Shown here: positions 9,885 to 18,611 of the stretch, in pieces
Layout: each line of letters opens with the position of its first letter
Numbering within the stretch: the first letter of the stretch is position 1
Assembly: GCF_039769985.1 (NCBI RefSeq)
Contig: NZ_JBDNCH010000002.1
Span: 3,100,001-3,164,000, forward strand
Length of the DNA: 64,000 nucleotides
Direction: 5' to 3'
Origin: Ponticoccus litoralis
GTDB lineage: Bacteria; Pseudomonadota; Alphaproteobacteria; Rhodobacterales; Rhodobacteraceae
The notes under the pieces: generated by a model
What the model saw: the letters and a program-made list of their open reading frames with translations, nothing else
Told to the model about the DNA's origin: nothing
Database searches by the model: none
Translations under genes and position numbers: made by a program

Positions 9885-10258
9885 CAGCCCATGTGCCCCG
9901 TCAATCTGCGCAGCACCGAGACCAGCGATGCATCGTCGAATGGTTTTACGATCCAGCCCGTCGCCCCGGCCCGGCGTGCGCGCGCCTTCAGGTCGTTCGA
10001 GCTTTCGGTGGTCAGGACCAGGATCGGCACGTTGGTTCTGTTCGGCCCGCTGCGCAGGGAATCGATGACCCCGAAGCCGTCCATCTTCGGCATGTTGATG
10101 TCGGTGATCACCACGTCCGGGTCGACCTCGGGAAAGATGTCGACCCCCTCGACCCCGTCGCAGGCAGAGTGGACTTCGAACCCCGCGCCTTCCAGCGAGA
10201 CGCGCAGCAGGTTGCGGATGGTGCGGGAATCGTCGATGGCCAGAACCTTCGTGGTCAT
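9884..10258 (-). CDS. cheY: CheY-type single-domain response regulator (first copy)
   Basis: This is a 124-residue receiver domain. The acidic pair is in LAIDDSRTIR, the phospho-acceptor Asp in VITDINMPKMDGFG, the switch Thr in LVLTTESS and the conserved Lys in IVKPFDD. The DSRTIR start is typical of CheY proteins sitting directly before cheA in alphaproteobacteria. Both ends overlap neighbouring genes (ATGA with the STAS gene, TGATG with cheA), so the three are tightly coupled. Confidence 0.93.
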   Translation of the reverse strand: MTTKVLAIDDSRTIRNLLRVSLEGAGFEVHSACDGVEGVDIFPEVDPDVVITDINMPKMDGFGVIDSLRSGPNRTNVPILVLTTESSNDLKARARRAGATGWIVKPFDDASLVSVLRRLTGHMG

Positions 10259-10538
10259 TGCGACGCCTCCTTGTCGAAATGGTCCCGGGGCAGGCCGAGC
10301 CGCGCCAGGCCCTCGCGGAAACCGGGCGCCATGTCGATAAGGTCGAACCCGACGGCGTCCCGCACCCATTGCTTCTGCGCGACCAGCAAGAGTTGCAGGC
10401 GATGAGAATCGATCCGCGGCACGTCGCGTGCGGAAATCGTGACGGGGGATTTGCGGGCGTTCAGCAGGAAGGCCACGAGCGGATCTTCCCGGAGCGGGCC
10501 CGTGCGGCCCCTAAGGCGTGAAAATTGACATCTGGCAT
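10255..10538 (-). CDS. STAS-domain protein opening the chemotaxis operon (start uncertain)
   Basis: The C-terminal about 75 residues look like a STAS/anti-sigma-antagonist-type domain (KSPVTISARDVPRIDSHRLQLLLVAQKQW, abbreviated here from residues in 10300-10480). Proteins of this type open chemotaxis operons in Rhodobacterales. No good start exists in this frame. An ATG at 10538 begins MPDVNFHALGAAR in another frame that runs into it, so a one-base error near 10490 may split the gene. The 3' end overlaps cheY by 4 bases. Function in signalling is unproven. Confidence 0.6.
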
Positions 10539-10893
10539 CGTGAAGCAGGATCCCTCGTGGCGCGCGCCGCGTCTGAACTCGGCATGACTGACGCTCAGCA
10601 GGAATACGCACGCTGTCTTAACAAACGGTTCTGAAAGATCGGCTTTACGCGGATTGCCTGCGCCAGAGGTCGCATCGGGCGCGCGGGACCGCCGGCGTGG
10701 GGCTGGCGGTGCCCGTATTAAATCATGTGCAATCAGTCTGTTGCGCTGCTCTTCCGCGACGGCGGCGCATGTGCTGCCGAAGCGGCGACAATTGTGTGTA
10801 TCGGCTGCAGCGCCGGGAGGGTGGGCGGGGCCAGCCGGAAAAGCCGGGCTGCGCGACGCGTATCGGATCGGCGCCCCGCTTGGATGGTGCAAT
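10539..10893. promoter_or_regulatory. Region upstream of the chemotaxis operon
   Basis: No gene is supported in this stretch. It must hold the promoter of the chemotaxis operon on the minus strand. A TTAA at 10618-10621 followed seven bases later by TTCT is a partial match to the CtrA site TTAA-N7-TTAA. CtrA is known to control motility and chemotaxis genes in Rhodobacterales. The match is incomplete, so the assignment is tentative. Confidence 0.3.
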
Positions 10894-10920
10894 GAAAAAG
10901 GGGCGGCCGGAGCCGCCCCT
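10890..10920 (-). terminator. Rho-independent terminator of the fadA-fadJ operon
   Basis: A perfect 9-bp stem (AGGGGCGGC with GCCGCCCCT, loop of 4) lies 6 bp beyond the fadJ stop. On the minus strand it is followed by TTTTTCATT, a clear U-tract. Confidence 0.85.
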
Positions 10921-10925
10921 GATCC

Positions 10926-13124
10926 TCAGGCCGCCTGCGCGCCCTCTGTGCCGAAGCGTCCGTAGAAGCTCTGGTTCTTCGCGGCCATCTCGCGCAGCAC
11001 CTCGGGGCAGGCAAAGCGGGGGCCATGCGCCTCGGTCAGCTGGTCGCAGCGTTCCGCCGCATAGGGTGCGCCGATCATGTCCAGCCAGGACAGCGGGCCG
11101 CCCGACCACGGCGCGAAGCCCCAGCCGAGGATCGCGCCCACGTCACCCTCGCGGATGTCCATCAGCACGCCTTCCTCCAGCGCGCGCACCGCCTCCAGCG
11201 ACTGCACGAAGAGCAGGCGGTGCTGCACCTCGATCAGCTCGGGCTGGTTGTCGGCCTGCGGGTACTGCCGGGCCACCGCCGAGGACAGCCCCGTCCGCTT
11301 GCCCTTCTCGTCGTAGTCGTAGAAGCCCTTGCCCGCCTTGCGGCCAAGACGACCTTCGCCTTCCATCCAGAAGATCACCTCGTCGACCTCGCCATCGGGG
11401 TAGGCATCCCCCATGGCCGCCTTGGTCGCCCGCGCGATCTTGGCGCCAAGGTCGATCGAGGTCTCATCCACCAGTTGCAGCGGCCCCAGCGGCATCCCCA
11501 CCAGCTTCGCGGCATTCTCGATCAGGGCAGGGGAGACACCCTCCTTCACCATGCGGATACCCTCGTTGATATAGGGGATGATGCAGCGGTTGGCGTAGAA
11601 GAAGCGCGCGTCTTTCACGACGATGGGCGTCTTGCGGATCTGGCGCACGAAGTCGAGCGCCTTGGCCACGGCCCGGTCACCGGTCTCCTTGCCCCGGATG
11701 ATCTCGACCAGCATCATCTTCTCGACCGGCGAGAAGAAGTGGATGCCGATGAACTGCTCGGGGTTCTTCGAGGCCTTCGCCAACTCGGTGATCGGCAGGG
11801 TCGAGGTGTTGGTGGTAAAGATGCAGTCGGCGTTGGTCACCGCATCCACGGCCCTGGTCACCTCGGCCTTGATCTTGGGATCCTCGAAGACTGCCTCGAC
11901 GATCAGGTCGGCATCGGCCAGCGCGGCATAATCGGTGGTCGCGGTGATGCGGGCCACCATCTCGTCGGCCTTGTCCTGCGTGATCTTCTTGCGCGAGACA
12001 CCCTTGGCCGCGTAGTCGGCGGCATGGGCCTTGCCGCGCTCCGCGGCCTCCTGCTTCTGGTCGATCAGCACGACCTCGATCCCCGCCTGGGCCGAGACCA
12101 GCGCGATGCCCGCGCCCATCATGCCCGCGCCCAGCACGCCGACCTTCTTGACCCGCTGGTCCGGCACGTCGGGCCGGTTCGCGCCCTTCTCCAGCGCTTC
12201 CTTGTTGATGAAGAGAGAGCGGATCATCGCCCCCGAAGAGGGGTTCATAAGGACGTTGGTGAACCAGCGCGCCTCGATTTTCAGCGCCGTGTCGAAGGGC
12301 ACCAGCGCGCCTTCGTAGACCGCCGAAAGCAGAGCCTTGGCCGCGGGATAGACGCCCTTGGTCTTGCCGTTGACCATGGCAGAGGCGCCGACGAAGGTCA
12401 TGAACCCCGCCGGATGATAGGGCGCGCCGCCGGGCATCTTGTAGCCCTTGGCGTCCCAGGGCTTGAGGATATCGGCATCCTTGGCCGCCAGCACCCAGTC
12501 CTTCGCCGCCGCCAGCGGATCCTCGACCACCTCATCGATGACGCCCGCGCGCATCGCGCCCTTGGGATCGTTCAGCTTGCCCTCCAGCAGCAGCGGCGAG
12601 GCCGCCATGGCGCCCATCTTGCGCACCAGCCGCGTGGTGCCGCCCATGCCCGGGAAGATTCCGACCATGATCTCGGGCAGGCCGATCTTGGCCTTGGGGT
12701 TGTCGGCGGCAAAGATGCGATGACAGGCCAGCGGGATCTCCAGCCCGATGCCAAGCGCGGTGCCGGGCAGGGCGGCGGCCACGGGCTTGCCGCCCTTGTT
12801 GGTCTTGGGGTCCATGCCCGCGCGCTCCAGCTTGCGCAGGATGCCATGGGCATTCATGATCCCCTCGAAGAGGCCGCGCGCCGGATCGTCGCCCGCGCTT
12901 TCCTTCATCTTCGCAATCACGTTCAGGTCCATCCCGCCGGCAAACGAGTCCTTGCCGGAGGTGATGACGATGCCCTTGACGGTGTCATCCGCCAGCGCCT
13001 CGTCGATCAGGCTGTCGAGCAGCGGCCATGCCTCCATCGACATGACGTTCATCGACTTGCCCTTGACGTCCCAGGTGATCACCGCGACGCCATCGGCGCC
13101 CTTTTCCATGGTGAAATCGGTCAT
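10926..13124 (-). CDS. fadJ: Fatty-acid oxidation multifunctional protein (enoyl-CoA hydratase / 3-hydroxyacyl-CoA dehydrogenase)
   Basis: This is the alpha subunit of the beta-oxidation complex. It hydrates 2-enoyl-CoA and oxidises 3-hydroxyacyl-CoA with NAD. The N-terminal crotonase domain (about 1-190) has GGMDLNVIA and PGMGGTTRLV. The dehydrogenase part has the NAD-binding GVLGAGMMGAGIA at about 320 and IGIHFFSPV with the catalytic His. The length of 732 residues is normal. The start at 13124 is chosen because AAGGGAAG lies just upstream, although the frame is open further. It lies 52 bp after fadA, its partner thiolase. Confidence 0.93.
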   Translation of the reverse strand: MTDFTMEKGADGVAVITWDVKGKSMNVMSMEAWPLLDSLIDEALADDTVKGIVITSGKDSFAGGMDLNVIAKMKESAGDDPARGLFEGIMNAHGILRKLERAGMDPKTNKGGKPVAAALPGTALGIGLEIPLACHRIFAADNPKAKIGLPEIMVGIFPGMGGTTRLVRKMGAMAASPLLLEGKLNDPKGAMRAGVIDEVVEDPLAAAKDWVLAAKDADILKPWDAKGYKMPGGAPYHPAGFMTFVGASAMVNGKTKGVYPAAKALLSAVYEGALVPFDTALKIEARWFTNVLMNPSSGAMIRSLFINKEALEKGANRPDVPDQRVKKVGVLGAGMMGAGIALVSAQAGIEVVLIDQKQEAAERGKAHAADYAAKGVSRKKITQDKADEMVARITATTDYAALADADLIVEAVFEDPKIKAEVTRAVDAVTNADCIFTTNTSTLPITELAKASKNPEQFIGIHFFSPVEKMMLVEIIRGKETGDRAVAKALDFVRQIRKTPIVVKDARFFYANRCIIPYINEGIRMVKEGVSPALIENAAKLVGMPLGPLQLVDETSIDLGAKIARATKAAMGDAYPDGEVDEVIFWMEGEGRLGRKAGKGFYDYDEKGKRTGLSSAVARQYPQADNQPELIEVQHRLLFVQSLEAVRALEEGVLMDIREGDVGAILGWGFAPWSGGPLSWLDMIGAPYAAERCDQLTEAHGPRFACPEVLREMAAKNQSFYGRFGTEGAQAA

Positions 13125-13176
13125 GTGTGTCTTCCCTTGTTCTGCGGCGCGGCCCGCCGGGGGGCCGCGAAATGGC

Positions 13177-14388
13177 TCAGACGCGCTCGATGATCGTGGC
13201 GGCACCCATGCCGCTGGCGATGCAGAGCGTGGCGAGGCCGGTGCCCTTGCCGCTGCGCTCCAGCTCGTCGAGCAGGGTGCCGATGATGATCGCGCCGGTC
13301 GCCCCCAGCGGGTGCCCCATGGCGATGGAGCCGCCGTTCACGTTGACCCCGGAATGGTCCACGTCGAAGGCCTGCATGAAGCGCAGAACGACCGAAGAAA
13401 ACGCCTCGTTGACCTCGAAGAGGTCGATATCGCCGATGGCCATGCCGCTGTCGGCGAGGATCTTCTCTGTCGCCGGAACCGGGCCGGTCAGCATGATCGT
13501 CGGATCGGTGCCGATCTTGGCGGTGGCGCGGATGCGCGCGCGGGGCTTCAGCCCATGCGCCTCGCCGAAGGCCTTGGAGCCGATCAGCAGCGCCGCCGCG
13601 CCGTCCACGATGCCCGAGGAGTTGCCGGCGTGGTGGATGTGCTCGATGCGCTCGAGATGCGGGTACTTCATCAGCGCGACCTTGTCGAAGCCGGGCATGG
13701 TCTCGCCCATGTCCTTGAACGAGGGCTTGAGCGCTCCAAGGCTCTGCATGTCGGTGCCGGGGCGCATGAATTCGTCGCGGTCGAGGATCGGCAGGCCGTT
13801 CTGGTCGCGGATCGTCACGATGGACTTGGCGAAACGGTCGTCCGCCCGTGCGGCGGCAGCGCGCTTCTGGCTTTCGACGGCCAGCGCGTCGGCATCGTCG
13901 CGGCTGAAGCCGTATTCGGTGGCGATGATGTCGGCGCTGATGCCCTGCGGCACGAAATAGCGCTCCATGGCGATCGAGGGATCGACCGCGATGGCGGCCC
14001 CGTCAGAACCCATGGCGACGCGGCCCATCATCTCGACCCCGCCCGCGATATAGGCCTCGCCGGCGCCGCCCTTCACCTGGTTGGCGGCGAGGTTCACCGC
14101 CTCCATGCCCGAGGCGCAGAAGCGGTTGATCGCCAGCCCCGGAATGCGCTCGTCGAGGTCGGATGCCAGCACGGCAGAGCGCGCAAGGCAGCCGCCCTGT
14201 TCGCCGACCTGCGTGACATTGCCCCAGATCACGTCCTCGACGGCGTGGCCCTCGAGCCCGTTGCGCTCTTTCACCGCGTTCAGGATCTGCGCCGACAGCC
14301 GCAGCGAGGTGACCTCGTGCAGGCTGCCGTCCTTGCGGCCCTTGCCGCGCGGGCTGCGCAGGGCGTCGTAGATATAGGCGTCGGTCAT
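13177..14388 (-). CDS. fadA: Acetyl-CoA C-acyltransferase (3-ketoacyl-CoA thiolase)
   Basis: The thiolase cleaves 3-ketoacyl-CoA to acetyl-CoA and a shortened acyl-CoA, the last step of beta-oxidation. The nucleophilic Cys is in NRFCASGMEAV (about residue 88). The His is in GGSIAMGHPLGATGA and the second Cys in LCIASGMGAA near the C terminus. The length is 403 residues. A strong AAAGGAGT site precedes the ATG. It is co-transcribed with fadJ downstream and, by spacing of 25 bp, probably with the GST upstream. Confidence 0.93.
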   Translation of the reverse strand: MTDAYIYDALRSPRGKGRKDGSLHEVTSLRLSAQILNAVKERNGLEGHAVEDVIWGNVTQVGEQGGCLARSAVLASDLDERIPGLAINRFCASGMEAVNLAANQVKGGAGEAYIAGGVEMMGRVAMGSDGAAIAVDPSIAMERYFVPQGISADIIATEYGFSRDDADALAVESQKRAAAARADDRFAKSIVTIRDQNGLPILDRDEFMRPGTDMQSLGALKPSFKDMGETMPGFDKVALMKYPHLERIEHIHHAGNSSGIVDGAAALLIGSKAFGEAHGLKPRARIRATAKIGTDPTIMLTGPVPATEKILADSGMAIGDIDLFEVNEAFSSVVLRFMQAFDVDHSGVNVNGGSIAMGHPLGATGAIIIGTLLDELERSGKGTGLATLCIASGMGAATIIERV

Positions 14389-14413
14389 GGGTGACTCCTT
14401 TGGTCTTTTGGTC

Positions 14414-15052
14414 TCAGGCCCGGTCGGCGGGCGAGCCGGGCATCAGGTCATAGGGGGCCTTCCAGCCGTCGAGGCCCTGGATGTTGGACAGCCAGCGGTC
14501 GATCTCGGGGAAGGCCTTGCGGTCGAAGCCGAAGGGCTCGGGGTAGTAGAGGTAGCCGCAGCAGGTCAGGTCGGCATTGGTGGGCGCCGCGCCGACGATC
14601 CAGTCGCGGCCCTTCAGATGGGCGTCGAGGATGCCGTAGGTGGACCTCAGTCGCGCCTGCATGAAGGCGACGACCTCGGCGGGACGCTTTTCCTCGGGAA
14701 GGAAGTTCATCAGGAAGCGGCAGGGGCCGGCCATGCCGGAAAGTTTCTGGTTGTCCCAGATCACCCAGCGCAGCACCTCCAGTTTTTCGGAGGCATCCTT
14801 GCCGCCGAAATGGCCGTAGGTGTCCGAAAGGTACTGCTGGATCACGCCGGATTGGCTGAGGCGGATATCGCCGTCCACCAGCACCGGGCATTCGCCCATC
14901 TCGTTGACGTCCCGGCGGAAATCCTCGGAGCGCGTCTCGCCACCGAAGAAGTCCACCTTAACCGGCGCCCAGTCCAGACCGGCCAGCTGCAGCGCCAGCG
15001 CGGCCTTGTAGGAATGTCCGGATTCCTCGAAGCAGTAGAGTTTCATCGTCAT
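14414..15052 (-). CDS. Glutathione S-transferase family protein
   Basis: A 212-residue protein with an N-terminal thioredoxin-like GSH-binding half (MKLYCFEESGHSYKAALAL, then ECPVLVDGDIRLSQSGVIQQYL, where the Ser residue binds glutathione in the family). An all-helical C-terminal half follows. The substrate is unknown. Its position just before fadA suggests a role alongside acyl-CoA metabolism, perhaps detoxifying reactive intermediates. A GGGAGAG site precedes the start. A second ATG two codons in is an alternative start. Confidence 0.85.
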   Translation of the reverse strand: MTMKLYCFEESGHSYKAALALQLAGLDWAPVKVDFFGGETRSEDFRRDVNEMGECPVLVDGDIRLSQSGVIQQYLSDTYGHFGGKDASEKLEVLRWVIWDNQKLSGMAGPCRFLMNFLPEEKRPAEVVAFMQARLRSTYGILDAHLKGRDWIVGAAPTNADLTCCGYLYYPEPFGFDRKAFPEIDRWLSNIQGLDGWKAPYDLMPGSPADRA

Positions 15053-15090
15053 GCGCTCTCCCTTCCGTCGGCGCTTGCGGTCACTGCGGG

Positions 15091-15145
15091 AGCGGGGGCT
15101 TCGCGCCCCCGCTCCCCCGCGAGGGTATTTGGACCAAGAAGAAAC
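15091..15145 (+). repeat. Extragenic repeat: GC hairpin plus GAGGGTATTTGGACCAAG box
   Basis: The unit is a GC hairpin (AGCGGGGGC with GCCCCCGCT) followed by GAGGGTATTTGGACCAAGAA. The box is repeated exactly, in reverse orientation, at 15319-15339. The hairpin-plus-GAGGTATTT layout recurs at 20754-20815. From memory, similar elements are scattered between genes in Rhodobacteraceae genomes. Confidence 0.7.
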
Positions 15146-15318
15146 ATCGGTCGGTCCTGGTAACCGGGCGTTAAGGTTAACGGGTGCATGGTGTCTGCGC
15201 GGTACAGGCTGAGGAGCCGATGACCGCCCAAGGAGAAGCCCCGGGACTGGGCAAAGGCCCGGGCATGGCAGGAAGGTCGATTGCTGCCCGAAGGCTGGGC
15301 TCGATACGCGACCTTCCT

Positions 15319-15339
15319 GTTTCTTCTTGGTCCAAATAC
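15319..15339 (-). repeat. Inverted 21-bp partner of the 15125-15145 repeat
   Basis: All 21 bases are the exact reverse complement of 15125-15145. No GC hairpin accompanies this copy. It lies about 30 bp past the end of the acyl-CoA dehydrogenase gene, so it could act in its transcript end. Confidence 0.8.
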
Positions 15340-15369
15340 CTCAATGCGACCTCTCCCCGCGCGGTCCGT

Positions 15370-16503
15370 TCACAGAGCACGCGCAATCAACTCCTTCATG
15401 ATCTCGTTGGTACCGCCGTAGATGCGCTGCACCCTTGCGTCGGCCCACATCTCGCCGACCGCGTATTCCGTCATGTAGCCGTAGCCGCCATGCAGTTGCA
15501 GGCAGGCATCCAGGACCTCTCCCTGCGTGTCGGTCAGCCAGTATTTCGCCATGGCCGCCTTTTCGACGGTCAGGGCTCCGGCGAGGTGTTCGGCGATGCA
15601 GGAGTCGAGGAAGGCGCGGGCGACGGTGGTCTTGGTCCGGCATTCCGCCAGCACGAAGCGGGTGTTCTGGAATTGCGTCAGCGGGCCGCCGAAGGCCTCG
15701 CGTTCCTTGCAATAGGCCACGGTGCGCGCAACCGCGCCTTCCATCGCGCCGACGGCGCCGCAGCCGATGATCAGCCGTTCCTGCGGAAGCTGCTGCATCA
15801 TCTGGTAGAAGCCCTGGCCCTCGGCCTCGCCGAGGATGTTCTCGGGCGGGATCGCGACGTTGTCGAAGAAGAGTTCCGAGGTGTCGGCGGCGTGGCAGCC
15901 GATCTTGTCGAGGTTGCGCCCGCGGGTGAAGCCCTCGGCCCCGTCGGTCTCGACCGCCACCAGCGACACCCCTTTGGAGCCTGCCGAGGGATCGGTCTTG
16001 GCGGCGACGAGGATAAGGTTGGCGTGCTGGCCGTTGGTGATGAAGGTCTTCTGTCCCGACAGCCGGTAGCCGTTGCCGTCCTTCGCCGCCCCGGTCCGGA
16101 TCGCCTGAACGTCCGAGCCGGTCGAGGGTTCGGTCATCGCCAGCGCGCCCACCAGTTCGCCGGTGACCATCTTCGGCAGCCAGCGCCGCTTCTGGTCCTC
16201 GGTGCCATAGGCCAGCACGTAATGCGCCACGATGCCCGAGTGGATGCCATGCCCCCAGGAGGCGAGGTTGGTGCGGGCGGCCTCCATCAGGATCACCGCC
16301 TCGTGGCCGAAATCGCCGCCGGCGCCGCCGTATTCCTCCGGCACCGAGGGGCAGAGCAGCCCCAGTTCCCCGGCCTGCGCCCATGTCGCGCGGTCCATCT
16401 GGCCCGCCCTGCGCCAGCGCTCGAACTCGGGCGCCCATTCGGTTTCGATGAACCGGGCGCACATCTCGCCCAGCATCGCATGTTCCTCCGTCATCCAGCC
16501 CAT
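15370..16503 (-). CDS. Acyl-CoA dehydrogenase (short, about 380 residues)
   Basis: An FAD enzyme that oxidises acyl-CoA to 2-enoyl-CoA. Family marks are ALAMTEPSTGSDV (FAD/substrate binding), GQKTFITNGQHA, LQLHGGYGYMTEY and YGGTNEIMKE near the C terminus, where the Glu is likely the catalytic base. The length is normal at 377 residues. GGGAGGAG lies eight bases before the ATG. It shares an operon with a small protein and the longer dehydrogenase upstream. The chain specificity cannot be read from sequence. Confidence 0.9.
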   Translation of the reverse strand: MGWMTEEHAMLGEMCARFIETEWAPEFERWRRAGQMDRATWAQAGELGLLCPSVPEEYGGAGGDFGHEAVILMEAARTNLASWGHGIHSGIVAHYVLAYGTEDQKRRWLPKMVTGELVGALAMTEPSTGSDVQAIRTGAAKDGNGYRLSGQKTFITNGQHANLILVAAKTDPSAGSKGVSLVAVETDGAEGFTRGRNLDKIGCHAADTSELFFDNVAIPPENILGEAEGQGFYQMMQQLPQERLIIGCGAVGAMEGAVARTVAYCKEREAFGGPLTQFQNTRFVLAECRTKTTVARAFLDSCIAEHLAGALTVEKAAMAKYWLTDTQGEVLDACLQLHGGYGYMTEYAVGEMWADARVQRIYGGTNEIMKELIARAL

Positions 16504-16518
16504 GGGACCGGCTCCTCC

Positions 16519-16731
16519 CTACCGCTTGCGCGCCTCCAGTTCGGCGTTGAACAGGCGCAACCTGTGCGACAGCGCGTCCTCGTCCGTCACGCTGTCGAAA
16601 TGTTCGAACAGAAACGAGAGCGCCTCGCCCTCGTCCAGCCCGGCGTCATGCGCGAACCGTTTGAGACCACGGTAGCCGTCTTCGGTCATGGCGACAGGAA
16701 AACGCCGCGTCAGACGAAACCGTTTGGGCAT
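16519..16731 (-). CDS. Small basic conserved protein of the acyl-CoA dehydrogenase operon
   Basis: A 70-residue, strongly charged protein (MPKRFRLTRRF at the start, AELEARKR at the end) with no membrane segment or metal motif. I do not recognise the family. The start at 16731 is favoured by AAGGAGTG just upstream. It lies 15 bp before one dehydrogenase gene and about 58 bp after the other, so it is clearly in the same operon. Confidence 0.7.
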   Translation of the reverse strand: MPKRFRLTRRFPVAMTEDGYRGLKRFAHDAGLDEGEALSFLFEHFDSVTDEDALSHRLRLFNAELEARKR

Positions 16732-16789
16732 GGGGCACTCCTTCTGGCATTGGGCAGGGTGGGTCCGAAGACCCACCGCCACCTTCGCC

Positions 16790-18571
16790 TCAGAACGCTT
16801 CGGCCTCAAGCGCCATCACGGTTTCGGCCCCGGACTGGATGCGCGCCAGATGCGTCGCGGTCATCGGCAGCTGCCGCGCCATGTAATAGCGCCCGGTCGC
16901 CAGCTTGGTCCGGTAGAAAGCGGCGTCGCCTTCGCCGGAGGCCAGCTTTTCCTGCGCCGTCAGGCCCATGCGCGCCCACATCAGGCCAAGGCAGACGTGG
17001 CCGAAGAGGTGCATGAAGTCGTAGGACCCCGCCAGCGCCTCGTTCGGGTTCTTCATGCCGTTCTGCATGAAGAACATCCCTGCCGCCTGAAGGTCTTTGG
17101 AGGCGGCCTTGAGCGGCTCGAGGAAGTCGCGGTCGAAGGCTTCGTCCTTGCCCTTGTTCTCCGAGGCGTAACCCTTGACCATCTCGAAGAAGCCCATGAC
17201 GTGCTTGCCGCCGTCCTGCGCCAGCTTGCGGCCCACGAGGTCCAGTGCCTGCACGCCGTTGGTGCCCTCGTAGATCATGGTGATCCGGGCATCGCGGACG
17301 AACTGCTCCAGCCCCCATTCGCGGGTGAAGCCCGAGCCGCCCAGCGTCTGCTGCGCCAGCACCGTGGTCTCGAAGCCCTTGTCGGTCAGGAAGCCCTTGA
17401 TCACCGGCGTCAGCAGAGAGATCAGCCCTTCGGCTTTGGTATCCTGCGCCCGGTGGGCCTGATCGATCAGCGAGGCGCCCCAGAGGGTGAAGGCCCGCGC
17501 GCCTTCGACAAAGGCCTTCTGGTCCATCAGGTTGCGGCGCACGTCGGGGTGCACGATGATCGGATCGGCGGCGCCCTCGGGGTTCTCGGCCCCGGTCACC
17601 GCGCGGCCCTGCACCCGGTCCTTGGCGAAGGCCAGCGCGTTCTGGTAGGCCACCGCGCCCTGCGCGTAGCCCTGAAGCCCCACACCCAGACGCGCCTCGT
17701 TCATCATGGTGAACATGGCGCGCATGCCCTTGTGCGGCTCTCCCACAAGGAAGCCGGTCGCGCCGTCGTAGTTCATCACGCAGGTGGCATTGCCGTGAAT
17801 GCCCATCTTCTTTTCCAGCCCGCCGCAGGATAGCGCGTTGCGGTCACCCAGAGAGCCATCCTCGTTCACCATGAACTTGGGCACGATGAAAAGGCTGATG
17901 CCCTTCACGCCATCGGGGGCGTCCGGCAGCTTGGCCAGCACGAGGTGGATGATATTGTCGACCATGTCGTGCTCGCCGGCCGAGATCCAGATCTTCTGGC
18001 CGGTGATCTTGTAGCTGCCGTCTTCCGCCGGCACCGCCTTGGTGCGGATCAGCCCGAGGTCGGTGCCGCAATGCGGTTCGGTCAGGTTCATGGTGCCGCC
18101 CCACTCGCAGCTGACCATCTTGGGCAGGTACATCGCCTTCTGGTCGTCAGAGCCATGGGCGTGGATGGCATTGTAGGCGCCGTGGGTCAGGCCCTGGTAC
18201 ATGTTGAAGGCCATGTTGGCCGAGGAAAACATCTCGCCCACCGCCGTGGCGACCACGTAGGGCAGGCCCTGTCCGCCGTATTCGGGGTCGCAGTCCAGCG
18301 CCGTCCAGCCGCCCTCGCGCACCTGGTCGAAGGCCGCCTTGAAGCCCTTGGGCGTGCGCACCACGCCGTTCTCCAGCGTGCAGCCCTGTTCGTCCCCGAC
18401 GGGGTTCAGCGGCGCCAGCACGTTCTCGGCCAGCTTGGCGGCTTCGCCGAGGATCGCGTCCAGCGTGTCGCGGTCCAGGTCCCCGTAGCCGGGAACCTCG
18501 CTGGCGCCGATCCTCAGCACCTCGTCCAGAACGAAAAGCTGGTCCTCTGTGGGGGCGGTATAGATGGGCAT
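16790..18571 (-). CDS. Long acyl-CoA dehydrogenase, DmdC-like
   Basis: At 593 residues it exceeds ordinary acyl-CoA dehydrogenases by about 200. The extra length is a C-terminal helical domain of the type seen in 3-methylmercaptopropionyl-CoA dehydrogenase (DmdC) and its relatives. FAD-site motifs GGTMNLTEPHCGTDLG and GQKIWISAGEHDM are clear. The catalytic Glu is in MIYEGTNGVQ. In Rhodobacteraceae this family includes the DMSP-demethylation enzyme. However, no dmdA, dmdB or dmdD is nearby, and the neighbours suggest general acyl-CoA oxidation, so the DMSP role is only a possibility. Confidence 0.82.
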   Translation of the reverse strand: MPIYTAPTEDQLFVLDEVLRIGASEVPGYGDLDRDTLDAILGEAAKLAENVLAPLNPVGDEQGCTLENGVVRTPKGFKAAFDQVREGGWTALDCDPEYGGQGLPYVVATAVGEMFSSANMAFNMYQGLTHGAYNAIHAHGSDDQKAMYLPKMVSCEWGGTMNLTEPHCGTDLGLIRTKAVPAEDGSYKITGQKIWISAGEHDMVDNIIHLVLAKLPDAPDGVKGISLFIVPKFMVNEDGSLGDRNALSCGGLEKKMGIHGNATCVMNYDGATGFLVGEPHKGMRAMFTMMNEARLGVGLQGYAQGAVAYQNALAFAKDRVQGRAVTGAENPEGAADPIIVHPDVRRNLMDQKAFVEGARAFTLWGASLIDQAHRAQDTKAEGLISLLTPVIKGFLTDKGFETTVLAQQTLGGSGFTREWGLEQFVRDARITMIYEGTNGVQALDLVGRKLAQDGGKHVMGFFEMVKGYASENKGKDEAFDRDFLEPLKAASKDLQAAGMFFMQNGMKNPNEALAGSYDFMHLFGHVCLGLMWARMGLTAQEKLASGEGDAAFYRTKLATGRYYMARQLPMTATHLARIQSGAETVMALEAEAF

Positions 18572-18611
18572 GGCGTCTCCTCTCTCCCTGAGACAGGCCG
18601 CCGCGCCTGTG

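Larger units (their letters stand above)
15053..15369. other. Gene-free stretch holding inverted repeats
   Basis: No gene is supported here. It contains a GC-rich hairpin at 15091-15113 and two facing copies of a 21-bp repeat at 15125-15145 and 15319-15339. These enclose 173 bp that includes TTAAGGTTAAC-like AT-richer bases near 15171. It should also contain the promoter for the minus-strand GST gene and lies beyond the 3' end of the acyl-CoA dehydrogenase gene. Confidence 0.6.

Noticed and set aside
11025..13193. Plus-strand open frame of over 700 codons opposite fadJ
   Set aside because: fadJ has both catalytic domains on the minus strand. The opposite frame has no ribosome-binding site or domain.
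16790..18571. Assigning dmdC and a DMSP-demethylation locus
   Set aside because: The long dehydrogenase resembles DmdC, but no dmdA, dmdB or dmdD lies near. Many non-DMSP relatives share the length.
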